Assembly: GCA_044598425.1 (NCBI GenBank)
Contig: CP172536.1
Location: 2,790,001 to 2,854,000 of the forward strand
Source of the DNA: JAEVLT01 sp044598425
Lineage (GTDB): Bacteria > Bacillota > Bacilli > Bacillales > Cytobacillaceae
Direction of reading: 5' to 3'
DNA: 64,000 bases
This document shows positions 1 to 8,313 of the stretch, piece by piece. The notes below the pieces were generated by a model. It saw only the letters and a program-made list of their open reading frames with translations. It did not search any database and was not told the origin of the DNA. The translations under genes and the position numbers were made by a program. Position 1 is the stretch's first letter. The number at the start of each line of letters is the position of its first letter.

Positions 1-248
1 GCGAAGGTTTGAAGTTCTTCCTGTTTCTCTTGTTGAGTAAGTGCTTCCTTCACAAGATTTGTGCTGGCAATCATTCTTGCAACATCGGTCGCTTTTTCCG
101 CAAGATTTTCCTGTACATCCTTAGATGTTTGCACAGTTATGAGCAAATCGGTTACCAACAGGGATAAAATCACGACAGAACATACGAGCAGAATAATCCT
201 TGTCTGCAATGTGAATCCTCTTTTTCTCCGAATTCGCTTCCTTTCCAC
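1..248 (-). CDS. dctS: Sensor histidine kinase, DctS/CitA/DcuS type (N-terminal part, cut by window edge)
   Basis: This is the 5' part of a gene that runs off the left edge. I chose the GTG at 248. It gives a basic N-terminus (VERKRIRRKRG), a first transmembrane helix at about residues 18-38 and the start of an extracytoplasmic sensor region (MIASTNLVKEAL), as in Cit/Dcu-type kinases. A GGGGG ribosome site lies about 11 nt upstream. It follows the response regulator gene by 38 nt on the same strand, and the dicarboxylate transporter is divergent, so the likely role is sensing C4-dicarboxylates such as succinate, fumarate or malate. The kinase core is outside the window, so the family call rests on the N-terminus and context. 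Confidence 0.8.
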   Translation of the reverse strand, partial: MERKRIRRKRGFTLQTRIILLVCSVVILSLLVTDLLITVQTSKDVQENLAEKATDVARMIASTNLVKEALTQQEKQEELQTF

Positions 249-286
249 TCCCAGATGATCCCCCTTTAAAAAATAAAGCCAGTCAG

Positions 287-964
287 CTATTTTTGCATTC
301 CGTACCGGTTAACTGGGCGGCCGACCCCGCCATACTGGACATGAATTTTTACCTTTCCCTCTTTTTCTAAATAATCTAAGTATCTTCTAGCAGTAACTCT
401 GGCAATCCCGATATTTTCAGCTACTTCTTCAGCTGAAACCGGATTGCTGGCATTTGAAATAAACTCTAGTATTTTTGTTAAGGTAGGCATTGTCAGCCCT
501 TTCGGTAAAAGTTCTTCTTCTTTCTCTTCCATATTGTTCATAAACAATAACTGGTCTAATTCAGACTGGGAAAAGGATTTCTTTTCTTTAAGCTTAAGGC
601 GAAAAAATCGGTAGTTTTCAAGCGATTTTTTCATCCTCTCAAATGTGAACGGTTTCATGATATAGTCGACTGCTCCTTGTTGGAGAACGCGATGGACGGT
701 CTCGATATCATGGGCAGCGGTGATGGCAATGACATCTACGAGAAAACCTTCCGCGCGAACTTTTCTAAGCATCTCAAGCCCGCCCATATAAGGCATATAC
801 ATATCAATTATCGCAAGATCAGGCTTTGATTGACGAATTAGTTGGAGCCCTTCATGGCCATTAGAAGCGATTCCAATAATCTTAAACCCTTCAATCCTTT
901 CGATAAATTGCCGGTGAACTTCCCGGACCATGGGGTCATCTTCAACTAAAACCAATGAAATCAT
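287..964 (-). CDS. dctR: Response regulator, CitB/DctR family
   Basis: The protein has 225 residues. An N-terminal receiver domain (about 1-120) carries the acidic pair E8/D9-D10, the predicted phosphoacceptor D54 (AIIDMYMP) and the conserved Lys in the MKPF motif near residue 104. The C-terminal part (about 155-225) is a winged-helix/HTH region (SAEEVAENIGIARVTARRYL), as in DctR and CitT regulators of dicarboxylate or citrate use. It lies directly upstream of the partner kinase on the same strand and is divergent from dctP, the presumed target. In B. subtilis the order is dctS-dctR-dctP on one strand, so the divergent arrangement with the regulator first differs. Confidence 0.88.
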   Translation of the reverse strand: MISLVLVEDDPMVREVHRQFIERIEGFKIIGIASNGHEGLQLIRQSKPDLAIIDMYMPYMGGLEMLRKVRAEGFLVDVIAITAAHDIETVHRVLQQGAVDYIMKPFTFERMKKSLENYRFFRLKLKEKKSFSQSELDQLLFMNNMEEKEEELLPKGLTMPTLTKILEFISNASNPVSAEEVAENIGIARVTARRYLDYLEKEGKVKIHVQYGGVGRPVNRYGMQK

Positions 965-1138
965 CCCAGTTCCCCCCTTTTTATAAAGATGCCGCTTAGA
1001 GATTACTATTGTAATAGTAAGTATATCATTTTACATAAAACAATTTTTAAGGATTGTATTTAAAATAACAAAAAGAACTTTATGACCAATATGATCAAAA
1101 TCTTATTGTTTTCTGAATTTTCTATTACCATATATGTT

Positions 1139-1152
1139 TGAAAGCGTTATCA
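1139..1152. promoter_or_regulatory. cre site (CcpA) before dctP
   Basis: TGAAAGCGTTATCA matches the catabolite-responsive consensus TGWAANCGNTNWCA at every fixed position. It ends 21 nt before the dctP start, so it should lie in the leader or the start of the transcript, a position compatible with repression by CcpA when glucose is present. Confidence 0.8.
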
Positions 1153-1173
1153 AACAAAGGGGGGCTTAAAAAT

Positions 1174-2460
1174 ATGAAAATTAATTTTAAAAATCTTACC
1201 GTTCAAGTGCTGGTTGGTATCCTTGTCGGTATTGTAATTGGCTTTCTTTTTCCAAAATTCGGCTCTGAATTAAAAGTTCTCGCCGACATCTTTATTAAGC
1301 TCATTAAGATGCTGATCGCACCAATTGTCTTCTTCACCATTGTCATTGGAATCGGAAACATGGGGGATGTAAAAAAAGTCGGCCGAATCGGCGGAAAAGC
1401 TTTGTTGTATTTTGAAGTCATTTCAACGTTTGCTTTAGCAATCGGCCTTGTGGTCGTGAATATCATCAAGCCAGGATCGGGATTCAATACTCATGCAGCA
1501 AAGGGCGGGGATGTCGCGCAATTTACCCAGCAAGCAAAAGAAACGAGCCACGGCTTTATTGAGTTTATCGTTGGAATTATTCCGGATAATTTTGTCGGCG
1601 CTTTGGCAAAAGGTGATTTGCTTCCGATTTTGTTTTTTGCGGTATTATTCGGAATTGCCACAGCTTCTTTAGGAGAAAAAGGCAAGCAGGTTATTGCGAT
1701 TTTTGAACAGTTTACGGATGTATTTTTCAAAATTGTCAACATCGTTATGAAATTTTCTCCTTTTGCGGCATCAGGTGCAATGGCTTATACAATTGGCAAC
1801 TTTGGACTTAGCTCGCTTTATTCTCTAGGAAAGTTAATGGGAAGCGTCTACCTAACCATGTTTATTTTCATCGTTGGAATCCTTGGAATTGTCGCTAAAA
1901 TCTATGGTTTCAATGTGTTAAAATTTATCGCCTATATCAAAGAGGAAATCTTGCTTGTGCTTGGCACTTCTTCTTCCGAATCAGCCTTGCCAAGAATGAT
2001 GGAGCGACTTGAGAAATACGGCTGTTCCAAATCGGTTGTTGGACTTGTTGTTCCTACCGGCTATTCCTTCAACTTGGATGGAACCGCGATTTATCTATCA
2101 ATGGCAGCGATCTTTATCGCCCAGGCCTATAATGTCGACCTAACGATTTGGCACCAAATTACGCTGCTTGGAATTCTGATGCTGACTTCCAAAGGAGCAG
2201 CAGGAGTGACTGGTTCCGGCTTTATTACGCTGGCGGCTACACTCTCAGCGTTCCCAACGATTCCAGTGGAAGGAATCGCCCTGCTGCTTGGCGTTGACCG
2301 CTTTATGTCAGAAGCGCGCGCCATCACCAATCTCATCGGAAACGGGGTTGCTACCGTCGTTGTTTCTAAAATGGAAAATGAATTCCATCCCGTAGCTCCA
2401 ATAGCACCTGAGACAAATCAGGAATTGTCCCATCTCCCGATCAGAGCAAAAGAAATTTAA
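1174..2460 (+). CDS. dctP: C4-dicarboxylate/proton (sodium) symporter DctP
   Basis: This is a member of the dicarboxylate/amino acid:cation symporter family, with many hydrophobic helices. It has the family's serine-rich hairpin motif (GTSSSESALPRM, about residue 264), the NLDGTAIY motif (about residue 300) and the C-terminal DRFMSEARAITNLIGN motif. I chose the ATG at 1174, which has AAAGGGGGG just upstream and gives 428 aa, close to B. subtilis DctP. An in-frame earlier start at 1138 overlaps the cre site and lacks a good ribosome site. It is a single-gene transcript with its own terminator, divergent from the dctR-dctS pair that probably controls it. The substrate (succinate, fumarate, malate) is inferred from family and context. 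Confidence 0.92.
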   Translation: MKINFKNLTVQVLVGILVGIVIGFLFPKFGSELKVLADIFIKLIKMLIAPIVFFTIVIGIGNMGDVKKVGRIGGKALLYFEVISTFALAIGLVVVNIIKPGSGFNTHAAKGGDVAQFTQQAKETSHGFIEFIVGIIPDNFVGALAKGDLLPILFFAVLFGIATASLGEKGKQVIAIFEQFTDVFFKIVNIVMKFSPFAASGAMAYTIGNFGLSSLYSLGKLMGSVYLTMFIFIVGILGIVAKIYGFNVLKFIAYIKEEILLVLGTSSSESALPRMMERLEKYGCSKSVVGLVVPTGYSFNLDGTAIYLSMAAIFIAQAYNVDLTIWHQITLLGILMLTSKGAAGVTGSGFITLAATLSAFPTIPVEGIALLLGVDRFMSEARAITNLIGNGVATVVVSKMENEFHPVAPIAPETNQELSHLPIRAKEI

Positions 2461-2470
2461 TCGCTACCAT

Positions 2471-2507
2471 AACCCGCTTTATCCAAATGGATCGAGCGGG
2501 TTTTTTT
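2471..2507 (+). terminator. Rho-independent terminator of dctP
   Basis: The stem AACCCGCT/AGCGGGTT with a 16-nt loop is followed by a run of seven T. Confidence 0.85.
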
Positions 2508-2552
2508 ATGAAGGATATATTTCTACTATAAATACAGTAAAAATAATTTTAT

Positions 2553-2567
2553 TTATAATTATTATAA
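2553..2567. promoter_or_regulatory. PerR box before dps
   Basis: TTATAATTATTATAA is a perfect 7-1-7 inverted repeat and matches the Bacillus PerR consensus TTATAATnATTATAA at all 14 defined positions. It lies just upstream of the predicted dps promoter. Confidence 0.85.
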
Positions 2568-2574
2568 TTTAGTA

Positions 2575-2602
2575 TTTACTTCAAAATAATATCTGTTATA
2601 AT
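2575..2602 (+). promoter_or_regulatory. Predicted sigma-A promoter of dps
   Basis: TTTACT at 2575 and TATAAT at 2597 are separated by 16 bp, and the PerR box abuts the -35 side. Confidence 0.6.
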
Positions 2603-2633
2603 AAAGATAAATCAGTTACTGGAGGAAATGTAA

Positions 2634-3068
2634 ATGACAATTGAAAATGTAATCAACCAACAAATCGCGAACTGGAATGTAGTTTATACAAAATTACATC
2701 ATTTTCACTGGTTCGTAAAAGGACCGCACTTTTTCACTTTGCATGCAAAGTTTGAAGAGCTTTATGAGGAAGCAGCAGCAATTATCGATGAAATAGCCGA
2801 GCGTCTGCTTGTTATTGGCGGGACCCCAATTGCTTCCTTAAAACAAAGCTTGGAATTGTCCACAATTGATGAAGTAACCGAAAAGTTGTCAGCCGAAGAA
2901 ATGGTTAAAACCCTTGTCAATGATTTTTCTTTAATCATTGATGAACTGAAAGCAGGAATTGAAGTTGCCGAACAGAACAATGATGAAGTCACAGCGGATC
3001 TTTTTCTGGGATTAATCGAAAAACTGGATAAGCACAATTGGATGCTCAACTCTTTTCTTGGAAAATAG
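2634..3068 (+). CDS. dps: Dps/MrgA-family DNA-binding mini-ferritin
   Basis: The 144-residue protein matches the usual length of Bacillus Dps. It carries the mini-ferritin signature LHHFHWFVKGPHFF and the helix AAAIIDEIAERLL, giving predicted ferroxidase ligands H25, D52 and E56. These proteins form dodecamers that oxidise and store iron using peroxide and can protect DNA. GGAGG sits 8 nt before the ATG. The perfect PerR box upstream implies peroxide or iron-responsive repression like mrgA, although sequence and length are closer to B. subtilis Dps (YtkB), which is under SigB. It is monocistronic, with a terminator directly downstream. Confidence 0.93.
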   Translation: MTIENVINQQIANWNVVYTKLHHFHWFVKGPHFFTLHAKFEELYEEAAAIIDEIAERLLVIGGTPIASLKQSLELSTIDEVTEKLSAEEMVKTLVNDFSLIIDELKAGIEVAEQNNDEVTADLFLGLIEKLDKHNWMLNSFLGK

Positions 3069-3084
3069 CATACAAACAATTGTA

Positions 3085-3125
3085 AAAACAGCTCATTATC
3101 CAAAAGCGGATAGAGCTGTTTTTTT
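3085..3125 (+). terminator. Terminator of dps
   Basis: The stem AACAGCTC...TATCC/GGATA...GAGCTGTT is followed by six T. It faces the convergent phn operon. Confidence 0.8.
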
Positions 3126-3150
3126 AAAACATGCATGATGCGCACGATAT

Positions 3151-3957
3151 TTATATAATTCTTTTCCGTAAATAGCCTGAGATCAGATCGATGATCGTAA
3201 CCATGACGATAATCCCCAGGAGGATGATCCCGACACGATTCCAATCCCTTGAAGTCAAAGCAAAAATGAGCGGAGTGCCGATACCGCCTGCACCAATGAC
3301 ACCGAGAATTGCAGCGGAACGCACATTAATTTCAAAGCGGTACAGTGTATACGAAAGAAATCCAGGTATGACTTGAGGAATGATCGCAAACCAAAGGACT
3401 TGAAAACGGTTTGCCCCAGTAGCTATCAGAGCCTCGGTCGGACCTAAATCCATATTTTCAATTTCCTCTGAAAACAGTTTCCCTAGCATCCCAATCGAAT
3501 GCAAGCCTAATGCCAATACGCCAGCAAACGAGCCCGGGCCGACTGCTTTTATAAACATAATCGCCATCACCAGTTCAGGGAATGTGCGTATAAAACTGAG
3601 CACAAACTTGCCCGATCCAGAAATCGTCCGTCCTTTACTCCTATTGTTCGCAGCCCAAAAAGCAAAAGGAATGCATAAAAACGCAGAAATAAATGTACCC
3701 AGCACGGCGATTGCTAATGTGTCAAGCAAACCGTGGAGCAAATCTTCCCCGCCCGGATCGGATACATACCCCCAATCGGGGTGAAAGATACCGCCAAAAA
3801 TTGCCTTGGAAATTTGGCCGGCTGTTTGTTTGATTTCAGGCACATCCATTCCGGCAAAAGCCCAAATATAAAGAAGGATCAAAATACCGTAAATGCTCCA
3901 CAGTTTCAAGCGCTTTTTCTTTGGCTTTTCCATTCTTTTTGCTGCTTCCGTCATCAT
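3151..3957 (-). CDS. phnE: Phosphonate-type ABC transporter permease PhnE (second copy)
   Basis: A 268-residue inner-membrane permease with a basic cytosolic N-terminus, about six membrane segments and the cytoplasmic coupling loop ALIATGANRFQVLWFAIIPQ, typical of PhnE permeases. The start codon overlaps the stop of the upstream permease gene by a few bases, indicating translational coupling. It is the last gene of phnD-phnC-phnE-phnE. The two permeases are related but different, so the pore is probably a heterodimer. The substrate could be phosphonate, phosphite or another small phosphorus compound, because no C-P lyase or phosphonatase genes lie nearby. Confidence 0.9.
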   Translation of the reverse strand: MMTEAAKRMEKPKKKRLKLWSIYGILILLYIWAFAGMDVPEIKQTAGQISKAIFGGIFHPDWGYVSDPGGEDLLHGLLDTLAIAVLGTFISAFLCIPFAFWAANNRSKGRTISGSGKFVLSFIRTFPELVMAIMFIKAVGPGSFAGVLALGLHSIGMLGKLFSEEIENMDLGPTEALIATGANRFQVLWFAIIPQVIPGFLSYTLYRFEINVRSAAILGVIGAGGIGTPLIFALTSRDWNRVGIILLGIIVMVTIIDLISGYLRKRII

Positions 3958-4742
3958 AACTTCTCCCGTAATTTCGTACTGACGTAGTCGATTAATAACA
4001 CCACAACTAATGTATAAACGATAATCGAACTGGCTTTATCGTATTCAAGAAATCCAAGGGTTTTATTATAAAATAGACCGATTCCTCCAGCACCAACGAG
4101 CCCTAGTACGGCTGCGGCCCGGACATTAATTTCAAACGTGTAAAGAACATAGGAGATGAAATAAGCCAATACTTGGGGAATGACGCCAAAAATGATCAGC
4201 TGTATTTTATTGGCTCCCACTGAAACCATTGCTTCAAGCGGGCCAGGATCAATTGATTCCATCGCTTCGTACGTTAATTTTGCAATTAAGCCTACCGAAA
4301 AAACAGTTAACGCCAGAATACCCGGCAATGCGCCCAGCCCAAAAATTGCCACAAAAATCGATGCCAATAATAAATCGGGAATGGTCCGAATTAAGTTTAA
4401 AATAAACCTTGCTGGATAAAAGAGCCAGAAGTTTTGAAAAATATTGCTCGCAGAAAAAAGGGCGACCGGAATCGAGAGGATTGCCCCAAACGTGGTGCCA
4501 ATCACGGCCATGCGGATGGTTTCTAACATTGCCCCAGTAATATTATCAAAATAAGCCCAGTTTGGAGGAATCATTTGGTTTAACAGATCCATTACATTCG
4601 GCAAGCCTGCTGCTAGATCCCTTAACGAAGAGCCCGTTTGCAACGAACTGCCCCAAAGAAGCAAGATGACAACGAATATGGTCACATAGCTTTTCATTTT
4701 ACTGGGAGGTTTAGGAAAAACCTTTCTTTGTTCTTGATTCAT
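3954..4742 (-). CDS. phnE: Phosphonate-type ABC transporter permease PhnE (first copy)
   Basis: A 262-residue multi-pass membrane protein with the binding-protein-dependent permease loop AMVSVGANKIQLIIFGVIPQ and the conserved FEINVRAAAVLGLVGAGGIG segment, also seen in its downstream paralogue. The start (ATGAAT) shares its A with the phnC stop at 4742, so translation is coupled. It forms the membrane channel with the following PhnE and the ATPase PhnC. Confidence 0.9.
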   Translation of the reverse strand: MNQEQRKVFPKPPSKMKSYVTIFVVILLLWGSSLQTGSSLRDLAAGLPNVMDLLNQMIPPNWAYFDNITGAMLETIRMAVIGTTFGAILSIPVALFSASNIFQNFWLFYPARFILNLIRTIPDLLLASIFVAIFGLGALPGILALTVFSVGLIAKLTYEAMESIDPGPLEAMVSVGANKIQLIIFGVIPQVLAYFISYVLYTFEINVRAAAVLGLVGAGGIGLFYNKTLGFLEYDKASSIIVYTLVVVLLIDYVSTKLREKL

Positions 4743-5512
4743 CAGACGTTCTCTCCTAATAATTCGTCCTTTTTAATCGGGCGTCCGTAAATTTCAGCAA
4801 ACGTTTCATCTGTAGCCTTTTCTACAGATCCATCAAACACAACTTCCCCCGCACGCATGCCAATAATTCTTGTAGCGTATTCTCTTGCTAAGTCCACATG
4901 GTGCAGGTTTACGATCATTGTAATTCCCAATTCCTTGTTGATTCTTTTTAAATCATCCATTACTTGCTTTGTTGTTAATGGATCAAGCGATGCGACCGGT
5001 TCATCTGCTAAAATAATTTTTGCCTGCTGCGCCAATGCCCGCGCAATTGAAACCCTTTGCTGCTGGCCGCCTGACAGCTGATCGGCACGCGTATAAGCTT
5101 TTTCCAAAATATTGACACGGTCTAATGCGTTGAATGCAAGATTTTCATCTTCTTTTGGAAATAATCCCAAAACGGTTCTCAGTGTAGAATGATAGCCAAC
5201 CCGGCCGGATAGAACGTTGCGAAGAACGGTTGACCTTTTTACCAGATTAAAGCTTTGAAAAATCATTCCGATATCGCGGCGAATTTTTCGAAGAGAAGAT
5301 CCTTTTGCTTTCGTGATCGAGTTGCCATCAATCAGAATCTCGCCTTCAGAAATTTCGTTTAATCTTTTAATAGAGCGCAGCAATGTTGATTTCCCTGCAC
5401 CGGATAAACCAACAATCACGACAAACTCTCCTTGTTCAATTTTCAAGTTAATATTTTTTAACCCTTTGACTCCATTTGGGTAAGTCTTGGAGACATTTTT
5501 AAATTCAATCAC
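4742..5512 (-). CDS. phnC: Phosphonate-type ABC transporter ATP-binding protein PhnC
   Basis: A 256-residue ATPase with Walker A GLSGAGKST (residues 35-43), signature LSGGQQQR, Walker B IILADEPVASLD and a downstream switch His in LHHVDLA. The length and the final IYGRPIKKDELL segment fit PhnC. It is preceded by a terminator-like hairpin separating it from phnD, so the binding protein may be made in excess over the ATPase and permeases. Confidence 0.93.
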   Translation of the reverse strand: MIEFKNVSKTYPNGVKGLKNINLKIEQGEFVVIVGLSGAGKSTLLRSIKRLNEISEGEILIDGNSITKAKGSSLRKIRRDIGMIFQSFNLVKRSTVLRNVLSGRVGYHSTLRTVLGLFPKEDENLAFNALDRVNILEKAYTRADQLSGGQQQRVSIARALAQQAKIILADEPVASLDPLTTKQVMDDLKRINKELGITMIVNLHHVDLAREYATRIIGMRAGEVVFDGSVEKATDETFAEIYGRPIKKDELLGENV

Positions 5513-5557
5513 TTCTATACCAACTTTCTAGATCTGATAGAAATTCGTAGCTTTCAG

Positions 5558-5601
5558 CAAAAAAAGCCTAGCCAGTAAATGAAACATTACTGGCTGGCTA
5601 C
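5558..5601 (-). terminator. Intra-operonic terminator or attenuator between phnD and phnC
   Basis: Read on the minus strand, a hairpin with GCCAGTAA and TTTACTGGC arms is followed by a run of seven T. It lies in the 113-nt gap after phnD, so it probably reduces transcription into phnC-phnE-phnE and does not end the operon. Confidence 0.65.
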
Positions 5602-5625
5602 TTATTTATAAAAACAATGCTAATT

Positions 5626-6573
5626 CTACTCCGTTTTCACTTTCTTAGCATAATCACGAACGATATCGAAAACTTTATCGTTCGATGGTGTATATCCTTC
5701 ATGTGAATAAATGTCTTTGATAATTTTATGTCCTTCTTCATCTTTACCAATTGCTACGAAAGCGTCTTGAATTTTCTTTACCCAATCCTTGTTCATGTCA
5801 GAACGTACGGAGATGGTGTCGTTTGGAATTTTTTCCGTAAATTTAATGACTTTCGTATCATCAAATACTTTAGGATAATCCTTCTTTACGATATTGCGAG
5901 CATCCTGGAAAACAACTGCAGCGTCCACATCGCCATTCAACACAGAAATAACGGCCTGGTCGTGACCTTTAACCGTAACACCTTGTACATCTTTCGTTGG
6001 ATCAATGCCAGCATCCATTAAAGAAGCAGCCGGCCAAACATATCCTGCAGAGGAAGTAACATCTTGAAAGGCAATCTTCTTACCTTTTAAATCTTTAATA
6101 TTGTTAATTTTCGAATCTTTTTTCACAATAAACATCGATTTGTAGTAGTCCACTAATTCAGATGTAGGTTGTCCAGTCTTGTCATCTACTCCATAACGTT
6201 GCGCTTGAAGCAGAACATTTGCTGCACCTTTGTCATGTGCCATTACATAAGCAGTTGGCGGCAAGAAACCAACATCCACTTTCTTAGAGGCCATTGCTTC
6301 AATAATCGTATTATAATCTGTTGAAACACTTACTTTTACAGGAATGCCAAGTTTGTCGCTTAATAGCTTCTCTAATGGCTTCGCTTTTGCTTCTAATGTA
6401 CCAGCATTTTGCGAAGGAACAAACTGAACCGTTAAAGTCTTCGGAACATATCCATTTCCACCCTCATTTTTCGTTCCCGCGTTGTTTGTGTCCTTCGATC
6501 CACAAGCACTCAAAACACCAATAGCTAATGCAAGGGACATCCCGATTGCAGTCAATTTCTTAAACTTGAACAT
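5626..6573 (-). CDS. phnD: PhnD-like periplasmic-type substrate-binding lipoprotein
   Basis: The N-terminus has a lipoprotein signal peptide with lipobox LSAC, so mature protein is predicted to be anchored outside the membrane. The body has the PhnD fold features LEKLLSDKLGIPVKV, ASKKVDVGFLPPTAY and DVTSSAGYVWPAASL. I chose the ATG at 6573, placed after GGAGG; the GTG two codons earlier overlaps the ribosome site. The protein supplies the ligand to PhnC/PhnE. The Pho-box-like repeats upstream suggest induction by phosphate starvation. The exact phosphorus ligand cannot be read from sequence. Confidence 0.9.
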   Translation of the reverse strand: MFKFKKLTAIGMSLALAIGVLSACGSKDTNNAGTKNEGGNGYVPKTLTVQFVPSQNAGTLEAKAKPLEKLLSDKLGIPVKVSVSTDYNTIIEAMASKKVDVGFLPPTAYVMAHDKGAANVLLQAQRYGVDDKTGQPTSELVDYYKSMFIVKKDSKINNIKDLKGKKIAFQDVTSSAGYVWPAASLMDAGIDPTKDVQGVTVKGHDQAVISVLNGDVDAAVVFQDARNIVKKDYPKVFDDTKVIKFTEKIPNDTISVRSDMNKDWVKKIQDAFVAIGKDEEGHKIIKDIYSHEGYTPSNDKVFDIVRDYAKKVKTE

Positions 6574-6612
6574 CTGCACCTCCGTTAAACAGAAATTTTT
6601 CCTTACCTGTAA

Positions 6613-6655
6613 ATTGTATCATAATTTTGAAATATTTTCGTAAATAATTTGTAAA
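6613..6655 (-). promoter_or_regulatory. PhoP-box-like direct repeats and -10 element before phnD
   Basis: On the minus strand TTTACA (6655-6650), TTTACG (6644-6639) and ATTTCA (6633-6628) recur with exact 11-bp spacing. This is the pattern of B. subtilis PhoP~P sites (TT[ACT]ACA with 5-nt spacers). A -10-like TACAAT follows at 6618-6613 with no good -35, as expected for an activator-dependent Pho promoter. Confidence 0.65.
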
Positions 6656-6678
6656 ATTCTTCATTAATTTAGCAATTC

Positions 6679-6708
6679 TTGTCTTTTTTATTTTTCTCCA
6701 TTTATAAT
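6679..6708 (+). promoter_or_regulatory. Predicted promoter of the 5'-nucleotidase gene
   Basis: TTGTCT at 6679 and TATAAT at 6703 are 18 bp apart. The Pho-like repeats of the divergent phnD promoter lie immediately upstream. Confidence 0.55.
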
Positions 6709-6744
6709 ACAACTTATAATAATAAATTAGGATGTGGATCAAAA

Positions 6745-8313
6745 ATGCACTGTGAATTGATTCTTTTCGAAACGAGCGATATTCACGGCAATATCTTTCC
6801 AATAAACTATAGAACAAATCAAGAAATCCATGCTGGGCTTGCAAAAATGGCTTCTATTATTAGCCAGGAAAAGCAAAAGTATGATCATACATTGTTAATC
6901 GATAACGGGGATGTCATTCAAGGTACTCCATTAACCTATCATTATGCGAAATTCCTTCATGATAAAAATAACCCAATCATCCGTATAATGAATGATTTAC
7001 ATTATGATGCGGCGATTATTGGGAACCATGAATTTAATTATGGCATGGAGCTGCTGAACCGATCCGTAGAGGATTCAAATTTCCCATGGCTTTCAGCAAA
7101 CATCTTGAATGGTGGTACCGCTGATCCTTATTTTGGCAAGCCGTATTTCATCAAAGAATTTGAAAATGGCTTGCGAATTGCCGTATTAGGGATCACCACT
7201 CACTACATACCCAATTGGGAAAATCCAAATCATATCAAAAATTTGAAATTTGCAGACGCCTTTGAAACGGCGAAAAAATGGGTGGATTATTTACAGAAAA
7301 AGGAAGAGTGCGATTTGCTCGTCGTCTCCTATCACGGCGGTTTTGAACGGGATCTAGCCACAGGGGAGCCCACAGAATCGCTGACAGGCGAAAATCAAGG
7401 TTACCGGATTTGCCAGGAAATCGAAGGCATTGATGTTTTGTTAACAGGACACCAACATAGACGGCTCACCGGAGAGCTGAACGGAAAAACCATCCTTCAG
7501 CCCGGGTTCAACGGCCAGGCAATCGGCAAGGTGACAATCCAATTTTATTATCAAGATGGAAAGTGGCAGGTGGAAAAAATATCACCAGAGATCATCGAAG
7601 TAAGTGCGTCTACTGCCGTAGACAAAAAAGTGCTGAAGCTTGCTGCAGATTTTGAAAAACAAACGCAAGAGTGGCTTGATCAGCCAATCGGCGAAATTGT
7701 CGGCGATATGACGATTTCAGATCCATTTGAAGTCCGGTTAAAGGATCATCCGCTCATTGAATTTATTAATAAAGTGCAGATGGATGCGGCTGGAGTTGAT
7801 ATTTCGAATACGGCATTGTTCCACAATGAATCACCAGGTTTCTCCAGCCATGTAACGATGCGGGATATTGTTTCAAACTATATTTACCCAAATACACTGA
7901 AAGTTATCCAAATCTCCGGGCAGGATATTAAAGACGCGTTGGAAAAAGGCGCTACCTATTTTATTCTGGATAACAATGAGATAAAAGTAAACGCAGCTTT
8001 TGTTGAACCAAAGCCGCAGCACTACAATTACGATATGTGGGAAGGAATCGAATACGAATTAAATATTTCAAAACCAGTTGGCTCCCGAGTTGTGAAACTG
8101 AACTTTAACGGCAAACCGATGAATCTAACAGGTCAGTATGATGTTGTGATGAACAACTACCGTGCCGGCGGCGGCGGAGATTATGAAATGTTCAAGGATA
8201 AACCTGTGATAAAGGAAATCCAAACGGACATGACCGAGCTGCTGGCCGATTATTTTCTAAAAAGAAAAACCGTCCACGCAACCTGCAATGAAAATTGGAA
8301 AGTTACTTTTTGA
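6745..8313 (+). CDS. 5'-nucleotidase / 2',3'-cyclic phosphodiesterase family protein
   Basis: The protein has 522 residues from the ATG at 6745 (AGGATG-type ribosome site upstream; the earlier TTG at 6679 lies in the promoter). The N-terminal calcineurin-like domain shows the dimetal motifs SDIHG, DNGDVIQG, GNHEFNYG, YHGGFERD and TGHQHRR. The C-terminal nucleotidase domain (from about 330) ends with NNYRAGGGGDYEMF, the substrate-binding region. No signal peptide is visible, unlike exported members. The family hydrolyses nucleoside monophosphates or cyclic nucleotides. Its position opposite a Pho-like importer suggests phosphate scavenging, but that link is inference. Confidence 0.88.
   Translation: MHCELILFETSDIHGNIFPINYRTNQEIHAGLAKMASIISQEKQKYDHTLLIDNGDVIQGTPLTYHYAKFLHDKNNPIIRIMNDLHYDAAIIGNHEFNYGMELLNRSVEDSNFPWLSANILNGGTADPYFGKPYFIKEFENGLRIAVLGITTHYIPNWENPNHIKNLKFADAFETAKKWVDYLQKKEECDLLVVSYHGGFERDLATGEPTESLTGENQGYRICQEIEGIDVLLTGHQHRRLTGELNGKTILQPGFNGQAIGKVTIQFYYQDGKWQVEKISPEIIEVSASTAVDKKVLKLAADFEKQTQEWLDQPIGEIVGDMTISDPFEVRLKDHPLIEFINKVQMDAAGVDISNTALFHNESPGFSSHVTMRDIVSNYIYPNTLKVIQISGQDIKDALEKGATYFILDNNEIKVNAAFVEPKPQHYNYDMWEGIEYELNISKPVGSRVVKLNFNGKPMNLTGQYDVVMNNYRAGGGGDYEMFKDKPVIKEIQTDMTELLADYFLKRKTVHATCNENWKVTF

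Noticed and set aside
1138..1173. Longer N-terminus of DctP from the TTG at 1138
   Set aside because: It lies in the cre site, lacks a ribosome site, and the ATG at 1174 has AAAGGGGGG and gives the family length.
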